A stretch of DNA of 64,000 bases from Siphonodentalium dalli. Taxonomy: Eukaryota; Mollusca; Scaphopoda; Gadilida; Siphonodentaliidae. Location of the stretch: positions 40,885,912-40,949,911 of the forward strand of contig CP136064.1 of NCBI GenBank assembly GCA_032622095.1, in the 5' to 3' direction. A program made the translations under genes and the position numbers. Below, one piece after another: positions 58,401 to 64,000 of the stretch. Below the pieces are notes generated by a model. The model searched no databases and was not told the origin of the DNA. It worked only from the letters and a program-made list of their open reading frames with translations. Within the stretch, counting starts at the first letter, position 1, and the number at the start of each line of letters is the position of its first letter.

Positions 58401-60813
58401 TTTGTTTTAAAAAACATGAGGAAAACATTTTCAGCTTGCAGAAATTTTTTATTTTTGAGCTGGTGATGACCCACCCATGGGCATAGCCAGCTCGGGTTTG
58501 ATGGGCGATGGGTTCGGACGAACCCGTCCTGGAAAACTGGAGTGCCCTTGTCACTTGACATACAGGGTTCGACGGGTTGACTTTGGCAACTTCAGGAGTT
58601 CGTTAAGTTAATGAACGCCCGAAGTTGCCCGAGCCAACAGCCCAACGAACCGTCGAACCCTGGAAATGGTTCTATGGTATATGACATTGCTAGTCTGAAT
58701 GGGCAAACTAGCTACTCTCGGGCTCCAAATAAAAGTGCAGGCCCAAATAATAGTGCAGGGGAAAATTCCATTGAAAGTTAATAAAAGTGCAGACCCAAAT
58801 AATAGTGCAGGGAGAACTCTGAGCAAAACATCAACTGTGGTTAAATAAAATTAACAATTAAAAATTATTTTTATAGTCGGTCAAGTATAGGAATGAACAT
58901 AGTATGTGTCATGTGGTGTTTTACTCAATATTTAAATGTTCAAATGTATGCCATATACTTGAATATGTACAGTAATGCTCTAAATAATCGACTCCTTAAC
59001 CACAGCATAATTATGGGTAATTGTGGTTAAGGAGTCGATTATTAAAGGCATTACTGTACATGCATAAAGTTATAAGCTCATCATTTTGATATCAGAATCA
59101 TATAGAAATCTTGAGTTTGTGCTGATTTCAATTGTCATTGCCTCAAAATTAATAAACATGCAGACCCAAATAAGCACTGTGCAGGGGGGAAATTTCCCAA
59201 GAAAATAATAAACGTGCATGCATGTTTATTTGGAGCTCAAGAGTATTATGTCAGCATTATGTTCACTTTCTAAAAGAGACGCTGCAAGAATGTATGTCAA
59301 ACTTGTTTTCACAGTCTTTGGCAATTATGAAGTAATAGACACTGCAGTATTCATTCAGTGGGTTGATTCATGATGCGGTTGTGGCCAACAACATTTTTTG
59401 TGCCAAATTGTGTTCCGATTCTGTGCATGTGGTCATGGTCACGATATGTATGACTACATATGGAGCTTATATGCTGCCCATACATTAGCTAGCGTGGTCA
59501 ACCATATTCCCTGAGGACGATGACTGCACTGCGAGGATTCAATAAAATTTTCTGGACATAAAGTCCCAAAATAAAAAAACAGGAAGTTCCACTCCAACCA
59601 ATAAAGAGCACATAATTAGTTGATGGGTGGGACGTCGATTAAAACCTTGTTTTGTAAATGCATGTATTATGATGGAGCGCGAGTTGTTTCCAGAATAACT
59701 AGATCTGCTGCAAACTCCACATTACTAACTCAGCTAAGATGATAGCCCCGCTCCAACAATACCGCAATGCCAAAAAGTAATTTTTAAGGCACAAAATTGT
59801 CAACGCCAAAGTCCCGCATTCCTAGTAAACCTCCTTCTACCCCGAGTTGGAGACATAAGCGAACATTTTTAAGTGATCTTTAAATCGGTAGGCCATATGT
59901 TGGGATTTGTTTTGACTAATCGACTACTTATCAATATCATTTCAACACTAAAGAGAATGCATTAGCAGAGTTTTCACAAAATTTCATGAAGCTGCAGTCA
60001 TGAAGGGGTTAATGTTGCACCCACGCAGTTCCCGTCATGGAAGGGTTAATTAATTTAAGGTATGAGAAGTTTACATAAAAGTTATCCAAATAAAAAAACA
60101 ATTGAGGAGTTAACTAAAAATAGAGTCGGAGGGAATGTAAATCAAGCATTTTATTTATATCTGCTTTAGGGTCGGCAGTTATTATAATATTAGAGTCAGT
60201 CGATGTGCGGAAACAGCCATTCTTTTTTGTTGACTTTACCACAATTCCAACAGGAAGCATAACCTGATACGAAACGACCAATTTGTTTCATACTTGCATG
60301 GCACGAAATGACCAAACAATCAAGTATAAAATGTCCAGATGGTATGAAATGTCCAAGTATGAAACGTCTGGGGCATTCGCCTTGAAAAATCAAACAATTT
60401 CAACAGCTGTTCAACTTCAACTCACCCCCCCCCCCTCTCACCACACTGTCACACCACAGGAGCTTGGAATTTGGTCAAAACCACTCTTTTATTGGCGGAA
60501 CCACCACCCGGGACCAAAGGTACTCCTGTGGTCACACATCCATTCCCTTGCAAGCCATTGAGTGTTTTCACAACTTATTTGATCTACCTTAATATGAAGT
60601 GAGATATAACATCCTTAGCAGTTCCAGTAATCAAGCTATCTGAATTTTCCACGCAATCCAAATTCGTTTTCAAGTCAAGTCTGTTCTGAAAACAGTTTCT
60701 AGATGACCAAATATATTGCAAAAAGTCCAAACGCGACAAAACAATTTTCTCTATATTTTGCAAGCTTATTTTTCCCCTCGGTGGACTCAAATAGAAAGAC
60801 ATGTCATATGTAA
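45716..60813 (-). CDS. Divergent DNA primase large subunit (PRIM2-like), 5' end missing
   Basis: Minus-strand exons are 60813-60588, 55950-55464, 52312-52151, 50672-50460 and 46429-45716, all phase-compatible, giving about 600 residues plus a missing N-terminus. Known role of the family: PRIM2 pairs with PRIM1 in primase-polymerase alpha and binds a 4Fe-4S cluster used in RNA primer synthesis. Visible support: SFYLSPP...ISL, DVISHFILRLA, YVPFEYAL, FPPCMQHMH, LFLKEVGLPVHEAIMFW and RRYTYSIRHLYGLEG correspond in order to human PRIM2. The four cluster cysteines lie at 52210-52208, 50474-50472, 46396-46394 and 46276-46274; spacings 86, 16 and 40 residues compare with 80, 17 and 40 in human (C287, C367, C384, C424). 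Oddities: the usually conserved GCPFRH is GGCLFVS, the sequence is far more diverged than expected for an animal PRIM2, and about 185 residues follow the last cluster Cys, versus about 85 in human. It may be a paralog. Confidence 0.88.
46838..46910. mobile_element. Tiny TTAA-flanked palindromic element, 73 bp
   Basis: CACGTTCACTGCCGACT and GTCGACAGTGAACGTG are inverted ends flanked by TTAA (46834-46837 and 46911-46914). It sits inside the family G copy. Confidence 0.65.
46953..48000. mobile_element. Non-autonomous hAT element, 1048 bp
   Basis: Ends TAGTGCTGGGCGGTTTCCCG and the inverted relative ATCGTCCAGCCCTA, flanked by identical octamers ACCCAGAG (46945-46952 and 48001-48008). No transposase reading frame is recognised. 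Confidence 0.9.
48545..49300 (-). repeat. Degenerate family G-related sequence
   Basis: It carries 'GGATTTAGTCATACAAAGAG', 'AATCCAAGATGGCTGCTGG' and 'CACCC.GA.GATCCA' blocks. It ends with 'GTTGAGTTTTTGAAAAATCT' and 'CAACTAAAAA', a head variant. Confidence 0.6.
49655..49925. mobile_element. Family S fragment
   Basis: 'GTTCAACAAATGGCACAACG', 'CAAATGAATAAATACCGGTA' and 'GAGAATCCATTCAGGCCTGG' match the family interior; the ends are lost. A second fragment lies at about 50702-50760 ('TTAACCCTATCTTTACTAAA'). Confidence 0.5.
50460..50672 (-). CDS. PRIM2-like gene, exon with the YxYxIRH motif and second cysteine
   Basis: Acceptor TTTTACAG, donor CAG|GTATTA. 71 residues: IQYTLFLKEVGLPVHEAIMF, then RRYTYSIRHLYGLEG and NYKGHSC. 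This matches the human GLTLEQALQFW...YSYNIRH...YTPFSC order and holds cluster ligand 2. Confidence 0.93.
51881..52136. mobile_element. Family P MITE beside a splice donor (copy P8)
   Basis: CCCTTCCATGACTGGAGC to GCTCCAGGCATGAAAGG with two hairpins. The TTAA flanks have decayed. It ends about 14 bp from the donor of the FPPCM exon of the PRIM2-like gene. Confidence 0.8.
52151..52312 (-). CDS. PRIM2-like gene, exon with first iron-sulfur cysteine
   Basis: Acceptor TTTATAG, donor CGG|GTATGC. It encodes 54 residues including NFPPCMQHMHNVLRKTHRL, the counterpart of human FPPCMRQLHKALRENHHL. The Cys is cluster ligand 1. A family P MITE begins about 14 bp past the donor. Confidence 0.9.
53256..53509. 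mobile_element. Family U MITE with exact 8-bp duplication (copy U8)
   Basis: CAAGCCTTGAAATAGTGTG to CACACTATTTCAAGGCTTG, with ATAATAAG at 53248-53255 and 53510-53517. It is nested in S5. Confidence 0.9.
53579..54160. repeat. Tandem array, ~150-bp unit, four units
   Basis: Each unit carries a version of 'TATTTACACTTCCGCGTACA', starting near 53582, 53724, 53879 and 54029, plus 'AACTTAAGAA' and 'TGGGGTTT.AGATAAGAA'. The units are diverged. Confidence 0.65.
54530..55125 (+). pseudogene. Non-LTR retrotransposon 3' fragment (reverse-transcriptase tail)
   Basis: Across frames it encodes the typical C-terminal end of a LINE-type polymerase: KYISMNIDKSHRSILAQFR, then ERICTLCDLQEIEDESHFLL ending in RCPRY. 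This is the CxxC...HxxxxC pattern found after the RT domain in many animal non-LTR elements. A frameshift near 54860 and a lost 5' part show it is dead. It lies in a PRIM2-like intron, antisense to the gene, directly after a truncated family P end (54468-54525). Confidence 0.75.
55390..55408. repeat. CT dinucleotide microsatellite
   Basis: Nine to ten CT units, close to the donor side of the 55464-55950 exon. Confidence 0.9.
55464..55950 (-). CDS. PRIM2-like gene, exon with the DALDLF/YVPL-equivalent region
   Basis: Acceptor TTTTTCCAG, donor AAG|GTTAGT. The first base completes the Arg codon of the preceding exon, giving ISHFILRLAAVEDDQF. Later it encodes ARYYFQGRDDRCFYVPFEY, equivalent to the human segment around GFAYVPL. 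487 bp, ending in phase 0. Confidence 0.88.
56884..57560 (-). mobile_element. Family G element, minus orientation, with an internal foreign segment
   Basis: The inverted tail 'GACACTGTAGCTCAACTTAG' and inverted head 'CAATAGCTCAAACGTACAAA' bound it. About 57170-57527 does not match the family. It ends 'TCGAATATTCGCAGGTCCCT', which resembles a hAT terminus, but no left end or duplication is visible. Confidence 0.6.
58561..58671. repeat. Imperfect palindrome
   Basis: 'GGGTTCGACGGGTTGACTTT' on the left and 'CCAACGAACCGTCGAACCC' on the right bracket a complementary centre. It could be a small MITE; no duplication is seen. Confidence 0.5.
58970..59055. mobile_element. Family V MITE with central deletion (copy V7)
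   Basis: CAGTAATGCTCTAAATAATC to GCATTACTG with TA flanks, but only 86 bp long, so most of the palindrome is gone. Confidence 0.8.
59950..60048. mobile_element. Family P MITE fragment
   Basis: 'GAGAATGCATTAGCAGAG', 'TTTCATGAAGCTGCAGTCAT' and two GAAGGGGTTAA/GGAAGGGTTAA ends. The left half is missing. Confidence 0.65.
60588..60813 (-). CDS. PRIM2-like gene, first visible exon
   Basis: Acceptor ATATGCAG, donor TTAAG|GTAGAT. It encodes TYDMSFYLSPPRGKISL and ends DVISHFIL plus a split Arg, matching the N-terminal helical region of human PRIM2. Two leading bases belong to a codon begun in a missing upstream exon. The in-frame ATG at 60802 is internal, not the start, because the human protein extends about 25 residues further. 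Confidence 0.85.
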
Positions 60814-60989
60814 CTGCATATTTGTTTTTGTTGAGAAGATAAACGCATCTGATTTCGAAATTCGAGTAGTTATTCTTTTTCTTGTATATACAAATTAATC
60901 AACTTCCAAATTTCGCGGTAAATATGGGCGAGTTATTTCCCTTTTCATTAAAAATACGTACGTTAGAATTTCGTACCGGGTACAGTATG

Positions 60990-61918
60990 TAGTTTGTCCG
61001 CAATGTACGGTAGGATCTGTCTGTCCGTCTGTCTGTCCGGATTTTTCTCCAAGACCCCTGGACCGATGTCAACCATATTTGGTGTGGTGACTCGGGTTAG
61101 CGAAGGTTATCTATTATATATTTTGGGAAATCTGTGTGTGTGTGGGGGTGTGTGTACACGTGTGTGTCTGTCTGTCTGTATGTGTGTTCGCGATGGACTC
61201 GAGAACGGCCGAGCCGATTTCGATGAAAATTGGTATGTGGTGTTACTTTCGGCCGGGGAGTGGCATGGGCCTAGTAATTTGCCCGTGCGATATGACCTTG
61301 AAATCGGGTCATTTCAAGGTCGAACGCCCGAGTATCACGGGATTTCGATGAAAATTAGTGTCTAGGGATACTTTCGTATGGGGAGTGTCGTAAGCCTATT
61401 CGTTTGCCCGTGCGACATGACCTTGACCTTGAAATCGGGTAAATTCAAGGTCAAATCGCGAATTTTGATGGGATTTCGACGAAATTTGATACATAGGGTT
61501 ACTTTTGTCCACTGAGTGTTTTGGACGGGTCAAATCGTGACCCTGACCTGACCTTCAAAATGATCAATTCGAGGTCAAATCGGGTAAAATCGGATGGATT
61601 TCGACGGGTACTTTTGTCGGGTACTTTTGTCCGGGCAGTGTTTTGGACGGGTCAAATCGTGACCCCACCTGACCTTGACCTTCAAAATGGACAATTCAAG
61701 GTCAAATCGCCGAAAAACAGAGGGGAAATATGTCAAATCGGGTAAAACCGGATGGATTTGGACGGGTACTTTTGTCGGGTACTTTTGTCCGGGCAGTGTT
61801 TTGGACGGGTCAAATCGTGACCCCACCTGACCTTGACCTGGACAATTCAAGGTCAAATCGCGCAATTCGCCGAAAAGCACAGGGGAAACAGCCAGGACGA
61901 AGTCGGGTCCACCTGCTA
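60990..61918 (+). mobile_element. Helitron-like or other repeat with tandem body
   Basis: Tandem blocks of ~150 bp carry 'TTTTGGACGGGTCAAATCGT', 'ACCTGACCTTGACCTTC' and 'AATTCAAGGTCAAATCG'. The stretch ends 'GAAGTCGGGTCCACCTGCTAG' followed by T. A GC-rich, weakly paired segment before CTAG|T resembles a Helitron 3' terminus. No 5' TC end or Rep/helicase gene is seen. The open frames on both strands read the repeat. Confidence 0.45.
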
Positions 61919-64000
61919 GTAAGTTATATAACTGCGTTAGTTTTTCCAAAGTTTGATTTAAAAACAATTTATTAAATTTTTTTTTTTTAATCAAACTATT
62001 TAAGCGCAAAGCGCACATAGTGGCAGCAGGCCCATTAATTGCTCACAAAGGAACCGCATGCTACTTTGTGTCGGGGCCGCAGGCCCCTCGGACGCTGAAT
62101 AAAGGCTCCCGAAGGGATCCTGCATGTTTCAGCTAGTTGATATATATATGTAGCCTATATATACACATAGCCTATTGTATAGCATACATGTCGCCTACTA
62201 TAGGCCTATGTATGTGCATATATATGTAGTCATGACTTATATATATGAGTTGCGATAATTAACTAGTTAGATTCCTATAGTGTTGTCCGTGCAACATGTT
62301 TTATTTGTATGACACATTCATTCATAAAAACATCGGGCTTACATGAATAACTATTAGAGATCATTTTGGTTATGAGAACTACCTATCCGATCAAAAAACC
62401 TGTAAGTATATGAAGACACTGTGTAGATTATAAGTATAAGAATGAGAACTATCTATCGCATCAAAAAACCTATAAGTATATATAGGAAGACACTGTGTAG
62501 ATTATAAGTATTTATAAGTGCTCACTTTCTGCATGCACATCGAACTGGCAGACATACTAGAACGAACAAAAAACTCACATTCACGAGTCATATGACAGAA
62601 AATGTAATAATTGTAACAACATCGAAGATGAGGCGGGCACCAAATTTTGTATTGTACGTAAGAATTATCGTAGTTCAACGACACCAAAACTTTATGTTTG
62701 ATGTTCCAAATAACTTTACTGGTGAATTCTATTGTTTACCAACAAAGAAATGTGAAACTTAAAACAATTCTAAGTTACAGTATAATGAGAATGATAAATG
62801 CACAGTTGTAACAGTTAGTTCCTAGATGCAATTATTAAAGGGTAGAGGTCAAATATGAGTTCCAGTTGCTGCCGACACGATTCATTCATCAACTTGCATC
62901 GCTGCCATTATGCACCAGAAGTTTCGAGACAAAGTGTAACTCATATATGTTGTCATCATGTACATCAACTTCATTAGCATCATCATTTTGAGGCAATAAT
63001 TCCCCCTTTCCTTTCAATAAATATTTAACAGAAATCTAGTGCAAAACATATTCAAATCAGTAATGTATTTCTATATAACTGCTCTTTACCATTTAATTAT
63101 TGAATTTTAGTTAGCCACTTATATATTTCATGTGTGACGAATATTTGATATCTTCCTTCGACCATAGTCACCATACCTTGATAAGCCCATATAATACTCA
63201 CAATTGGTGCACGAAATATTCAAATAATACTAATCCTGATCGTTTCCAACAAATTATATAATATACCTTTCACCCACCTATATACACTCATTTAGTCATT
63301 TTTCATTGTCACTCGTATCTGTTTCTCAATCCCATATAATCATTAATCAATTCCAGCTAAATGTCATGATTATTGTTTCGAGCTAATAAACAGATTCAAA
63401 TTCACAGAAAGGTCACAACTCTCTTCTGGGGTGTCCAGAACGGGGCAGTTAATAATCTTGCCCAAATTAGTTATTTAAAATAAAAAAGATATCTAGTTAA
63501 TTGAGCAGAAAACAGCATCAGCTATAAACGATATAAATAATAGAATTGAGTCGAGGAACGCATGCACCCACCATTGGGCACCAAAGCTCACAGTTATCAG
63601 ATTTCGATTTTTAAATCTGTCAATATTCACCACCCGGAATATTTGGTGGCCTGGCAAAAAATCCGCTGACTTCTTCGAGAAATATAGTACCGACATGCGC
63701 TGACGCCGTTACGAGATCTAACGGAAGGCCATGGCTCGATCATGTACGATCCAGTGGCGATCACCAATTAATTTCGGAATATAAGACGATGGAAAATATC
63801 GCCATCAAACAGAATACGGTATGTTGTGATAGTTGACGTGCGGATACATACACATACTTATTTCCGAATCAGTAATCGTGTTTTATTCATGCAAATAAAC
63901 ATGTTATAAATATGGCGCCATGCTGGTTACACGTGGCAATACTATGGCTGAAGGGGTCACTCTCACCAAAAAAAGTGCTGAAGGGTACACAGGATTTCAA
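61919..64000. other. Gene-free sequence at the window edge
   Basis: No exon is supported, although the 5' part of the PRIM2-like gene should lie here or beyond. A ~75-bp unit containing 'AAGACACTGTGTAGATTATA' is duplicated at about 62340-62515. A family A fragment ('GAGTCGAGGAACGCATGCAC', 'CAAAGCTCACAGTTATCAGA') lies near 63545-63660. Confidence 0.45.

Noticed and set aside
61575-62018. 147-residue minus-strand frame with repeated RFDPSKTLPGQKYPTK.
   Set aside because: Translation of the tandem body of the Helitron-like repeat.
1-64000. CRISPR arrays, operons or other prokaryotic features.
   Set aside because: Regular direct repeats with unique spacers are absent; introns and MITEs show a eukaryotic nuclear genome.

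Overview
The window is animal (metazoan) nuclear DNA. It is AT-rich and intron-rich, with GT..AG splice junctions, and most of its length is transposon-derived sequence. Long palindromic MITEs, hAT-type elements with 8-bp target-site duplications, TTAA-flanked elements, a tRNA-like SINE and a non-LTR retrotransposon fragment are all visible. The gene content (a Spaetzle-like cystine-knot ligand and a DNA primase large-subunit relative) and the repeat style suggest a non-vertebrate, probably marine, animal. I cannot name the species from sequence alone.

Two protein-coding genes can be built from exons whose splice phases fit throughout. Gene 1 (plus strand, 16822-31657, six exons) encodes a predicted type II membrane protein of about 307 residues. 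It has a short basic cytoplasmic tail, one transmembrane helix, a Thr-rich stalk, a furin-like KRKKR site and a C-terminal Cys-rich domain that reads as a Spaetzle-type cystine knot ending in the CCxC signature. Gene 2 (minus strand, 60813-45716, five visible exons plus a missing 5' end) encodes a divergent relative of PRIM2, the DNA primase large subunit. All four iron-sulfur cysteines are present at spacings close to those of the human protein, and there is a long novel C-terminal tail. The two genes converge, with about 14 kb of repeats between their 3' ends.

Layout. 1-5.1 kb: a 3.6-kb long-inverted-repeat element carrying a nested TTAA element, then one copy of a family with ~165-bp internal tandem units (called family G here). 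5.1-16.5 kb: no gene found; MITEs and degenerate repeats. 16.8-31.7 kb: gene 1, its introns packed with MITEs. 31.7-45.3 kb: intergenic MITEs, then a tail-to-tail pair of family G copies, one interrupted by a hAT element. 45.7-60.8 kb: gene 2, with family G, hAT, MITE, tandem-repeat and reverse-transcriptase debris in its introns. 61-62 kb: a Helitron-like repeat. 62-64 kb: nothing recognised.

Repeat families used below: A (TTAA, AGGTACTCAA termini), P/Q/S/T (TTAA, CCCTTT termini), R (TGTGACCCGCC termini), U (CAAGCCT termini, 8-bp duplications), V (CAGTAATGCCC termini, TA duplications) and G (starts TTTTTAGCTCAACTTTAC, ends GTCATTGACACTTTCATTT). The most unusual repeat feature is a 67-bp hairpin cassette that recurs, nearly unchanged, inside families R, Q and T and in diverged form in P, although the outer termini of these families are unrelated. 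One family Q copy lacks it at exactly the place where another has it.
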